Part shown: positions 1 through 3,937 of the stretch, piece after piece
Numbering within the stretch: position 1 is the first letter of the stretch
Layout: the number at the start of each line of letters is the position of its first letter
Source of the DNA: an uncultured Lachnospiraceae bacterium
GTDB lineage: Bacteria; Bacillota; Clostridia; Lachnospirales; Lachnospiraceae
Direction: 5' to 3'
Assembly: GCA_910583965.1 (NCBI GenBank)
Contig: CAJUAE010000165.1
Location: 1 to 5,436, forward strand
Length of the DNA stretch: 5,436 bases
Position numbers and translations under genes: made by a program
The notes under the pieces: model-generated
Databases searched by the model: none
What the model saw: the letters and a program-made list of their open reading frames with translations, nothing else
What the model was told of the DNA's origin: nothing

Positions 1-81
1 TCTTACCAAAAAAGAGGTATTTTTTCCCATAGACACAAACTTTTTTACACTACCGGGCAACTATCAAGGTAGCAATAAAAA

Positions 82-104
82 TGGCTGACCTCAAAAGTCA
101 GCCA
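82..104 (-). terminator. Rho-independent terminator of the secreted-protein gene
   Basis: A perfect 8-bp stem (TGGCTGAC at 82-89, GTCAGCCA at 97-104) closes a 7-nt loop. Read on the minus strand it is followed at once by TTTTTATT (complement of 74-81). It lies 22 bp past the stop codon of the minus-strand gene at 127-753, the expected place for its terminator. The plus-strand side also has a weaker T-rich tail (115-119), so some bidirectional activity is possible. Confidence 0.85.
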
Positions 105-126
105 CAAAATTAATTTTTATGATAGA

Positions 127-753
127 TTACCAGCAGTTTTTACATGCGGTTTTGCCTAGGCTTTTAGCCTTCTCTAATGTAACTTTTGTTGCTTTCTTGG
201 GATTCATATTGCCGCAGTGATCATAACTATGATATTTGCTTCCTGTAGCAGACAACCATACATATTTCGTTTCCTGTTTCGGTTGAGGCGTTTCTACAAC
301 AGTTTCCTGCGTTGGCTCTGGCTGTAGCTGCTGTTCTGAAACTGGTTGTACAGTTTTGTCCGCAATTCGATTTGCGTTGCGGATAACAGTTGAAGCAGAT
401 GGAGTCATGAAGTACTGACCATCAACATTTATTACACTACCATTTGTCAAGTACTGATTAAGTAAAGCGGTATCTGTAGTAGTAAATGGAGTGTAGGAAG
501 TTACGATTTGATAATTTCCGTCAGTGTCGTCAGGTGCAAGTGCTCCATTAGGATTTACACAGACACCATTTGCATCAAAGAGAAACCAAAGGTTAGAGAT
601 TTCCACCCAGGAGGACTTTACAAAGGTTCCGTCATCGTTTTGGTAATGAATACCTGCAGCGTCTTGTGTAAGTCCGGCAGCAAAGACATTGATTGAAAAA
701 AGTAGACTGAACAATAGGGTCAATAGTGTTGATTTTAATAGTTTTTTCCGCAT
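127..753 (-). CDS. Secreted protein with wall-binding-like N-terminal segment and C-terminal Cys/His module
   Basis: This 208-aa protein begins with a typical signal peptide: basic MRKK, then a hydrophobic stretch at about residues 8-24 and a likely signal peptidase I site near VFA-AG (25/26). It should therefore be exported. Residues 34-65 (GIHYQNDDG..., W49, W56, F59, DANG) loosely resemble cell-wall or choline-binding repeats. Residues 135-163 form a Gln/Pro/Glu/Thr-rich linker of the sort found between exported domains. The last 45 residues (YVWLSATGSKYH, C180, then CKNCW with C204 and C207) form a compact module that recurs at the C-termini of secreted Clostridia proteins; H175, C180, C204 and C207 could bind a metal. 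The start is set by an AAGGAAGG-type RBS (763-770) 9 bp upstream. The gene points away from the switch region and has its own terminator, so it may be a lysogenic-conversion cargo gene or flanking host DNA. Its biochemical role is unknown. Confidence 0.85.
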   Translation of the reverse strand: MRKKLLKSTLLTLLFSLLFSINVFAAGLTQDAAGIHYQNDDGTFVKSSWVEISNLWFLFDANGVCVNPNGALAPDDTDGNYQIVTSYTPFTTTDTALLNQYLTNGSVINVDGQYFMTPSASTVIRNANRIADKTVQPVSEQQLQPEPTQETVVETPQPKQETKYVWLSATGSKYHSYDHCGNMNPKKATKVTLEKAKSLGKTACKNCW

Positions 754-795
754 TTAAAAATACCTTCCTTTCTGGAAAAATTTGAGTACAAGTCC

Positions 796-814
796 AGTAT
801 ACTACAAATTTGTA
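796..814 (-). promoter_or_regulatory. Possible -10 and operator palindrome upstream of the secreted-protein gene
   Basis: A perfect 12-bp palindrome, TACAAATTTGTA, lies at 803-814. It abuts a minus-strand TATACT (complement of 797-802), which is a plausible -10 for the gene at 127-753. I see no good -35 at 16-18 bp. The palindrome sits in the intergenic region shared with the divergent regulator gene at 886, so that regulator is a natural candidate to bind it, but this is inference. The three 19-bp operators of the main switch have a different sequence. Confidence 0.35.
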
Positions 815-885
815 AAATGGAATAGTATTTTGGAAGAAATAGAGGTTGTTTTGTAAATTATAGATGTATTAAGAGGAAAGCGTAA

Positions 886-1098
886 ATGAGAAAAAATTTG
901 CAAGAAGCCCGCCAAAAGGCGGGCATGACACAACAGCAGATGGCAGATAAATTAAGAATAAATGAACGATATTACAAGGCGATAGAAAGTGGAGAGCGAC
1001 TTGGTGGTATCTGGATATGGGATATGTTAGAGGATATTTTTGATGTTAATCAGCGTTTTTTGAGAGAAATTCATCTCGACATAAAAGATAATCAGTAG
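886..1098 (+). CDS. Small Cro/CI-type HTH regulator
   Basis: This 70-aa protein is essentially one helix-turn-helix domain of the XRE (Cro/CI) family. The N-terminal helix has LQEARQKAGMTQQQMADKL and the recognition region is INERYYKAIESGER (residues 25-38). The C-terminal helices hold the hydrophobic core (WIWDMLEDIF, 43-52). It should bind DNA as a dimer. The start is supported by AGAGGAAAG at 872-880, 5 bp upstream of the ATG. Its 3' end overlaps the 3' end of the convergent repressor gene by 53 bp, so the two genes can interfere transcriptionally or through antisense RNA. A GC-rich hairpin at 907-924 lies within codons 8-13. Its target is unknown; the palindrome at 803-814 is one candidate. 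It could act as an antagonist of the convergent repressor or as an independent regulator. Confidence 0.85.
   Translation: MRKNLQEARQKAGMTQQQMADKLRINERYYKAIESGERLGGIWIWDMLEDIFDVNQRFLREIHLDIKDNQ
907..924 (-). terminator. Putative minus-strand terminator inside the HTH gene
   Basis: A perfect 7-bp GC stem (GCCCGCC at 907-913, GGCGGGC at 918-924) closes an AAAA loop. On the minus strand the hairpin is followed by TTCTTGCAAATTTTTT, which is U-rich but interrupted. It is the first strong terminator-like hairpin met by transcription leaving the repressor gene at 1046-1267, which has no terminator of its own in the overlap. On the plus strand it lies in codons 8-13 and could instead slow translation of the regulator. 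Imperfect U-tract continuity lowers confidence. Confidence 0.5.
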
Positions 1099-1267
1099 AT
1101 ACATTAAGAAAATCAGCAATTTTAATTAAAGCTTCAAAACAAGGTTCTCTGTCATCGCTTTCGTAGGCGCGATAGGAACGAACACCAATACCAAGCATAT
1201 CCGCCATACTTTGGGCAGTTTGACCATGTTCTTTTCTGGATAAATTAAGGCGTTTTCCAAATGACAT
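1046..1267 (-). CDS. Cro/CI-type repressor of the early promoter
   Basis: This 73-aa XRE-family HTH protein has the usual five-helix layout: MSFGKRLNLSRKEHGQTAQS, then SMADMLGIGVRSYRAYE (residues 20-36) as the HTH, then EALIKIADFLNVSTDYLL (45-62), a signature of Clostridia phage and plasmid repressors. It lacks the C-terminal cleavage domain of lambda-type CI, so RecA-dependent self-cleavage is not expected. The RBS AGGAGGG (complement of 1275-1281) lies 7 bp before the ATG. It is transcribed divergently from the early operon, and three related 19-bp operators fill the intergenic space; one covers its own -10 and another the spacer of the early promoter. It is therefore the likely switch repressor, keeping the element quiescent and controlling itself. 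Its 3' end overlaps the convergent regulator gene by 53 bp. Confidence 0.9.
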   Translation of the reverse strand: MSFGKRLNLSRKEHGQTAQSMADMLGIGVRSYRAYESDDREPCFEALIKIADFLNVSTDYLLCRDEFLSKNAD

Positions 1268-1290
1268 AGATTGTCCCTCCTATAATTTTT

Positions 1291-1309
1291 GATGTTCATA
1301 TTGTACACT
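1291..1309. promoter_or_regulatory. Operator site 1
   Basis: GATGTTCATATTGTACACT is an imperfect 19-bp dyad that matches the AGTGYTC-N5-GARCACT pattern of the other two sites, best in TGTTC and CACT. It covers the minus-strand TACAAT (1300-1305) that serves as the repressor's -10, so binding here should give negative autoregulation. It is the most diverged of the three sites and may be the weakest. Confidence 0.65.
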
Positions 1310-1329
1310 ATTAAAAATTCTATTGACAG
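1300..1329 (-). promoter_or_regulatory. Repressor promoter
   Basis: On the minus strand, CTGTCA (complement of 1324-1329) and TACAAT (complement of 1300-1305) are 18 bp apart. The -35 overlaps the -35 of the opposing early promoter, because TTGACAG read backwards gives CTGTCAA. The two promoters therefore probably compete for RNA polymerase as well as being controlled by the shared operators. Confidence 0.6.
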
Positions 1330-1351
1330 TGTTCATATCGAGCATTATAAT
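1323..1351 (+). promoter_or_regulatory. Early rightward promoter, perfect sigma-A consensus
   Basis: TTGACA at 1323-1328 and TATAAT at 1346-1351 are separated by exactly 17 bp, a full consensus match. Transcription should start near 1358 and run into the gene at 1401. The spacer is almost entirely operator site 2, and operator site 3 covers the initial transcribed region. A promoter this strong with this operator cover is expected for a tightly repressed phage or element early operon. Confidence 0.9.
1328..1346. promoter_or_regulatory. Operator site 2
   Basis: AGTGTTCATATCGAGCATT is a 19-bp dyad (AGTGTTC, 5 bp, GAGCATT). It sits between the -35 and -10 of the early promoter, overlapping the last base of one and the first of the other, so bound repressor would exclude RNA polymerase. 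Its centre (1337) is 37 bp from site 1 and 34 bp from site 3. Confidence 0.8.
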
Positions 1352-1361
1352 AATAGAAAAC

Positions 1362-1380
1362 AGTGCTCAATACGAACACT
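1362..1380. promoter_or_regulatory. Operator site 3
   Basis: AGTGCTCAATACGAACACT is the most symmetric of the three 19-bp dyads (AGTG-TC against GA-CACT). It begins a few bases after the predicted early transcription start and ends 4 bp before the RBS of the next gene, so it could block initiation or elongation. Confidence 0.8.
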
Positions 1381-1400
1381 AATAGAGGAGGATAAACACA

Positions 1401-1673
1401 ATGATAGCAGACAAAGTTAAAGAGCTAGAGAAGGAAAACATATCTTTAAAGGCGCAGGTAGAAGAACTACAGAATATCTGCGGTGGCAAAGCAAATATGC
1501 CAAAGAACTGTGAATACTGCAATAATTTTATTCAGCATTATATCCGAAGCGGAAATTCATATGCACCAACACATTATGGCTGTTGCGTTGCGGGAAACAG
1601 AATTAAGACAAGAAAAACAGATGAAACTTGTAAGTCTTTTGTAAAGAAGTCCTATGGGAAAAATTATCTATAA
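1401..1673 (+). CDS. Small Cys-rich protein with N-terminal coiled coil
   Basis: This 90-aa protein is the first gene of the early operon. Residues 1-27 are a charged heptad-like helix (VKELEKENISLKAQVEELQ), probably a short coiled coil for dimerisation. The rest carries CEYC (C37, C40), the FIQHYIRSG segment, GCC (C61, C62) and TCKSF (C77), a Cys pattern suggesting zinc binding. Small proteins with this CxxC...HY...C...TC.SF layout are common, uncharacterised early proteins in Firmicutes phages and integrative elements. GAGGAGG at 1385-1391, 9 bp upstream, fixes the start. It is under direct control of the early promoter and operators. No function is assigned; a DNA- or protein-binding early regulatory or takeover role would fit. 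Confidence 0.85.
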   Translation: MIADKVKELEKENISLKAQVEELQNICGGKANMPKNCEYCNNFIQHYIRSGNSYAPTHYGCCVAGNRIKTRKTDETCKSFVKKSYGKNYL

Positions 1674-1725
1674 AAACTAATATTGTACAACCATTGCCAC
1701 ATAAGGATAAAACGGAGGTGATATC

Positions 1726-1890
1726 ATGGCGAAAAGAGCAAAAAAGGAGTATACATGTACAGTCACGTATACAGAAGGGTATGAACAACGCATTACAGAA
1801 GCGTGGGTCGAATTGTATTATAACAGATTGCGTGGAATTACCAAGCCAGATGTCGAAAAAGAAAAAGACGAAGTGTCTACAATAGTTTAA
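1726..1890 (+). CDS. Small early protein, 54 aa, unknown function
   Basis: An ATG at 1726 follows a near-ideal RBS, GGAGGTGAT at 1714-1722, and opens a 54-codon frame ending in TAA at 1888. The product starts MAKRAKKEYTCTVTYTEGYE, continues ITEAWVELYYNRLRG, and ends in a charged tail (DVEKEKDEV). The basic start, a predicted beta-strand pair (YTCTVTYTEG) and an amphipathic helix make it look like a genuine small folded protein. It lies 52 bp after the 90-aa gene, in the same direction and probably the same transcript. I do not recognise a characterised family; the pattern resembles small uncharacterised proteins in clostridial phage early regions. Confidence that it is real rests mainly on the RBS and position. 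Confidence 0.75.
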   Translation: MAKRAKKEYTCTVTYTEGYEQRITEAWVELYYNRLRGITKPDVEKEKDEVSTIV

Positions 1891-1904
1891 GCAACAGAAA
1901 TATA

Positions 1905-2014
1905 TACATGCCCCCTGCGCGACACATATGCTGATGTGTCGTAGCCTCATATTTGTTCCAATATGGAGCGGACACAGGACGAAATATGCCTGTGTGCCGC
2001 GTAGGAGGCATGTG
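1905..2014 (+). ncRNA. Structured element, unit A (four-way-junction fold)
   Basis: A closing stem pairs 1906-1919 with 2000-2013: 14 positions with one C-A mismatch and one G-U pair, plus an outer U-G at 1905/2014. It encloses three hairpins with almost no unpaired linker. These are 1920-1927/1934-1941 (perfect 8 bp, 6-nt loop), 1944-1953/1960-1969 (10 positions, one mismatch, 6-nt loop) and 1969-1978/1989-1999 (10 bp with one bulged G). C1969 can pair in either of the last two. The result is a compact cloverleaf-like junction. The same strand can also form an extended rod, 1905-1928 with 1991-2014 (19 Watson-Crick, 3 G-U, 2 mismatches). A related copy follows at 2029-2120. It could act as RNA (leader or small RNA) or as DNA (cruciform or single-strand origin). 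No known RNA family is recognised. Confidence 0.6.
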
Positions 2015-2153
2015 GGACAAGCAATATATGTGCTTTGTACGTGGTGCATATGCATCACAACTTCCAGTAGTATCCGTTAAGGCGTGCAGGTGCGAGCCTG
2101 TGCGCCACGTAGAAAGCACAAAGGAAGTGAGACAATGGAAGATGGAAAGATAA
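2010..2153 (+). CDS. Possible 47-codon ORF through unit B (doubtful)
   Basis: From the ATG at 2010 a frame stays open to a TAA at 2151-2153 and overlaps the start of the HNH nuclease gene by 19 bp. The peptide is Cys- and Arg-containing (VSVKACRCEPVRHVESTKEV near its middle). Against it being a gene, the GGAGG at 2004-2008 is only 1 bp from the ATG and is paired in the unit A closing stem. The sequence is also explained by the stem of unit B, where between-copy changes preserve pairing. It could still act as a leader peptide coupled to the nuclease gene. Recorded for completeness at low confidence. Confidence 0.15.
   Translation: MWDKQYMCFVRGAYASQLPVVSVKACRCEPVRHVESTKEVRQWKMER
2029..2120 (+). 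ncRNA. Structured element, unit B (shortened second copy)
   Basis: The closing stem 2029-2044 with 2105-2120 has 15 Watson-Crick pairs and one G-G mismatch. Inside are a hairpin around 2043-2056 (palindromic TGCATATGCA core) and a strong one at 2081-2090/2097-2106 (10 bp with two G-U, 6-nt loop). The 3' segment 2096-2118 matches unit A 1988-2010 at 19 of 23 positions, all differences being transitions. CATATGC and TTCCA also recur in the same order. Relative to unit A about 16 nt are missing between those two words, which removes the 5' arm of the middle hairpin. An alternative rod extends the stem to 2050/2099 (22 positions: 19 Watson-Crick, 2 G-U, 1 mismatch). The stem ends at 2120, directly against the HNH gene's RBS at 2121-2127, so its folding could affect translation. 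Confidence 0.6.
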
Positions 2154-2761
2154 CAGCAGTACGCGACAATAATGGTAGTACTGATCTTGTGGTCCATTTT
2201 GAAAATGCTGACTTGGCAGCAGAGATAATGGACAAGCAGATTAGTAATGTCTCCATGCGGTTGCTTGATGGGCGTACTTTATCATCTGACCAGCGCAGAA
2301 AAATCTATGCAACGTTGCGTGACATATCAGGATATACAGGATATACACCAGAGGAAACAAAAGAAGTAATGAAGTATGTGTATATCACAAAGACGGGCTG
2401 CGATTATTTTTCTCTTTCAGACTGCTCCATGAGCGTTGCAAGGGATTTTATCAATACACTTATAGATTTCTGCCTTGAATATGGTGTAATCGCATCTGAA
2501 CGGCTTTCGGACCGAACCGACGATATTGACATGTATTTGTATCAATGTATCAAACATAGGAAATGTGCAATATGCGGCAGAGCTGGAGAGATACATCATT
2601 GGGACGCAATCGGCATGGGGCACGATAGGCGGCACTATGACGATACAGAGAACAGAAAGATATGTCTGTGTCGAATGCACCATACAATCGCTCATCAGAA
2701 GGGTGTGATAGATTTTGAACAGGATTATCATGTGTATGGGATTGTCTATAATATAGAATAG
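2135..2761 (+). CDS. Putative HNH endonuclease (HNHc_6-type phage family)
   Basis: The 208-aa product resembles the 'putative HNHc nuclease' proteins common in Firmicutes phage recombination and replication modules. The N-terminal part has MEDGKITAVRDNNG, then MRLLDGRTLSSDQRRKIYAT (41-60), then TGCDYFSLSDCS (87-98). The nuclease core is at 144-190: CAICG (C144, C147), GEIHHWDAIGMG (H154, H155), HYDD, then CLCRMHHTIAHQ (C177, C179, H182, H183, H187). This is a zinc-braced HNH layout with all expected Cys and His. I chose ATG 2135 because AAGGAAG (2121-2127) precedes it; the in-frame GTG at 2084 lies inside a hairpin and has no RBS. The family is thought to process recombination or replication intermediates, but the substrate here is unknown. 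The gene follows two tandem structured elements and is followed by a palindrome that may end the transcript. Confidence 0.88.
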   Translation: MEDGKITAVRDNNGSTDLVVHFENADLAAEIMDKQISNVSMRLLDGRTLSSDQRRKIYATLRDISGYTGYTPEETKEVMKYVYITKTGCDYFSLSDCSMSVARDFINTLIDFCLEYGVIASERLSDRTDDIDMYLYQCIKHRKCAICGRAGEIHHWDAIGMGHDRRHYDDTENRKICLCRMHHTIAHQKGVIDFEQDYHVYGIVYNIE

Positions 2762-2784
2762 TGTGTCAGATTCTGACACATTTT
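2762..2784 (+). terminator. 19-bp perfect palindrome with short T-tract; terminator or operator
   Basis: TGTGTCAGATTCTGACACA (2762-2780) is perfectly symmetric around 2771. As RNA it gives an 8-bp stem with a 3-nt loop followed by TTTT, beginning directly after the HNH gene stop. The U-tract is short (4) and the stem only half GC, so termination may be partial. A 19-bp dyad is also the size of the switch operators, though the sequence differs, so a protein-binding role is an alternative. Confidence 0.5.
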
Positions 2785-2803
2785 AAATACATAGAGGTCT
2801 GAA

Positions 2804-2834
2804 AAGGGTATTTGACGGATACCCTTGGTACAAT
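2804..2834 (+). promoter_or_regulatory. Hairpin and extended -10 promoter candidate before the initiator gene
   Basis: An 8-bp stem (AAGGGTAT at 2804-2811, ATACCCTT at 2819-2826) closes a 7-nt loop. It is followed by TGGTACAAT (2826-2834), which matches an extended -10 (TG-N-TATAAT with one change). No good -35 is at the usual distance; TTGACG at 2812 is only 11 bp away. A start near 2841 would give a leader of about 30 nt before the gene at 2873. Its position just after a putative terminator supports a separate transcript for the replication genes. Confidence 0.4.
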
Positions 2835-2872
2835 GTGACTTAAAAACAGATAGAAAATAGGAGGAATTATTT

Positions 2873-3937
2873 ATGGGAAAACAAGGCTTAACCCAAAATG
2901 AAATTGATGCAAAGGTTGAGTATCTTTTTGCACATAGCTTTAATCATACTTTACATGCATATATCGATATCACAGGCGACTTGATAGCCGGAACGCTGCT
3001 GTCTCAAATTATGTATTGGTTTTCAGAAAACAAAAATAATGATATTAGAGCGAACATATATAAAGATGGTCATTATTGGATTGCAAAACGCAGGGAAGAT
3101 TGGATGCAGGAGATAAGGATATCCAAAAAACAGTATGATTGTGCAATTAAAAAACTGACAGATGAGGGAATTGGACTTGTAGAAGTTAAAAAGTATCATT
3201 TTAATGGAGTCCCAATGACTCATATACGACCAATCACAGAAAATATTAACAAAGCAGTTGCTGAATGGAAGAATAACTTGGCACAATCATTTGTACAGGA
3301 TAGTGATGGGTGCAATGGAAGTTCCCCAAACGGGAATATGGAAGTTCCCCAAACGGGAAGTTGGAACTTTCCCAAAGGGGAAATTGGAAGTTCCCCAAAT
3401 GGGAATATGGAAGTTCCCCAAACAGGCAATTCCTATAATATATATAATAATATATATAATAAAACAGAGACTACAAACAGAGACTACAATACAAAGACTA
3501 CTTACAGAGAAGATCAAAATATATTGTCGGGCAAGCCCAACGACATACATAGTTCTGCACCAGATTTAGATAATTCACCAAAAAAGAAGTCAAAACCGAA
3601 ACCTAAGAATCACCCAGAAGAAATTAAACAGATTATTGACTATTTCAACCAAGTATGTGGCACGAATTACAAGTATCAAAGTAAAGCCACGGCTGATCTG
3701 ATTAATGCCAGGTTAAATGATGGATTTACAGTAGGCGATTTTTATAAAGTCATAGATAAAAAATATACGGAATGGCGCAATAACAGTGAATACTGCAAGT
3801 ATATCCGACCAGAGACACTTTTTAGACCGTCGCACTTTGAGAGTTATCTGAATCAGAAAAGTTCATCAGAGAGCAAAGACACAGGAGGCATATCGGAGGA
3901 ATACCGCCGACTATACCGTTCAGTGGTTGTGGAATGA
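2873..3937 (+). CDS. Phage-type replication initiator with embedded origin
   Basis: The 354-aa protein has three parts. Residues 1-125 form a winged-helix-type N-terminal domain typical of Firmicutes phage initiators (LLSQIMYWF at 42-50, GHYWIAKRREDWMQEIRISKKQY at 66-88, then a recognition-helix segment). Residues 147-250 are low-complexity, with repeats SPNGN/EVPQTG/NFPKGE, an Asn/Tyr-rich stretch, and a Lys/Pro-rich linker. Residues 252-327 match the conserved phage C-terminal domain (TIGR02220, Phg_2220_C): IIDYFNQVCGTNYKY, LINARLNDGFTVGDFYKVIDKK, YIRPETLFRPSHFESYLN. AGGAGG at 2859-2864 fixes the start. It should bind the repeats inside its own gene and recruit the helicase loader encoded next, 10 bp downstream, as lambda O recruits P. 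The central protein repeats appear to be a by-product of DNA repeats. Confidence 0.88.
   Translation: MGKQGLTQNEIDAKVEYLFAHSFNHTLHAYIDITGDLIAGTLLSQIMYWFSENKNNDIRANIYKDGHYWIAKRREDWMQEIRISKKQYDCAIKKLTDEGIGLVEVKKYHFNGVPMTHIRPITENINKAVAEWKNNLAQSFVQDSDGCNGSSPNGNMEVPQTGSWNFPKGEIGSSPNGNMEVPQTGNSYNIYNNIYNKTETTNRDYNTKTTYREDQNILSGKPNDIHSSAPDLDNSPKKKSKPKPKNHPEEIKQIIDYFNQVCGTNYKYQSKATADLINARLNDGFTVGDFYKVIDKKYTEWRNNSEYCKYIRPETLFRPSHFESYLNQKSSSESKDTGGISEEYRRLYRSVVVE
3317..3431 (+). repeat. Five tandem 23-bp iteron-like repeats
   Basis: Units start at 3317, 3340, 3363, 3386 and 3409, each 23 bp with no gaps. The consensus is GGAAGTTCCCCAAACGGGAA plus three AT-rich bases. Each unit contains a dyad (TTCCC, about 5 bp, GGGAA, less exact in the last unit), which suits binding by a dimer or paired initiator domains. 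Unit 3 is the most diverged (GGAACTTTCCCAAAGGGGAA) yet keeps the dyad. Since 23 is not divisible by 3, successive units are translated in different frames, so similarity is kept at the DNA level. Proposed to be the initiator binding sites of the replication origin. Confidence 0.85.
3434..3464. other. A/T-only tract, probable DNA unwinding element of the origin
   Basis: Thirty-one consecutive A/T bases, built of TATAATA/ATATATA steps, follow the last 23-bp repeat by 2 bp. Iterons flanking such a tract inside an initiator gene are the arrangement of lambda-type origins, where the tract melts first. It encodes the Asn/Tyr/Ile run YNIYNNIYNK in the initiator, a composition more easily explained by DNA need than by protein need. 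Confidence 0.75.
3463..3488 (+). repeat. 13-bp tandem direct repeat flanking the A/T tract
   Basis: AACAGAGACTACA occurs at 3463-3475 and again at 3476-3488, with a degenerate third copy at about 3491-3502 (ACAAAGACTACT). The period, 13 bp, again shifts the reading frame. The repeats begin at the edge of the A/T tract and may be part of the origin, for instance sites for loading proteins, or simple slippage products. Confidence 0.6.

Noticed and set aside
1..60. Possible A/T hairpin (AAAAAA ... TTTTTT) at the left edge
   Set aside because: Only a 6-bp A-T stem, no neighbouring gene end that needs it, and no coding frame supported in this edge stretch.
1603..2058. Long minus-strand frame (151 codons) rich in Cys, His and Phe
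   Set aside because: It runs antisense through the 90-aa and 54-aa genes and the unit A element, has no supporting RBS seen, and its composition is what complementing AT-rich genes produces.
2081..2106. tRNA T-arm look-alike (GCAGG-TGCGAG-CCTGT)
   Set aside because: The loop has 6 nt rather than 7 and lacks TTC; no acceptor stem or anticodon arm of canonical size surrounds it. Neither unit is a tRNA despite the cloverleaf-like layout.
2084..2134. Upstream GTG start for the HNH nuclease gene, adding 17 residues
   Set aside because: The GTG lies within a strong hairpin without an RBS, whereas ATG 2135 has one at normal spacing and gives the usual N-terminus MEDGKI.
1877..2197. Minus-strand frame of 106 codons across the structured region
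   Set aside because: It is antisense to both structured units and the HNH gene start; the open frame is explained by the hairpin sequence.
2417..2779. Minus-strand frame of 120 codons opposite the HNH gene
   Set aside because: Fully antisense to a well-recognised nuclease gene, with no RBS or family features.
3317..3431. CRISPR array
   Set aside because: The repeats are contiguous with no unique spacers and lie within a coding gene; they fit origin iterons.
3258..3569. Second plus-strand frame across the 23-bp repeats (EVPQTG/KFPKRE type peptide)
   Set aside because: Repeats with a 23-bp period stay open in more than one frame; this frame lies inside the initiator gene and lacks an RBS.
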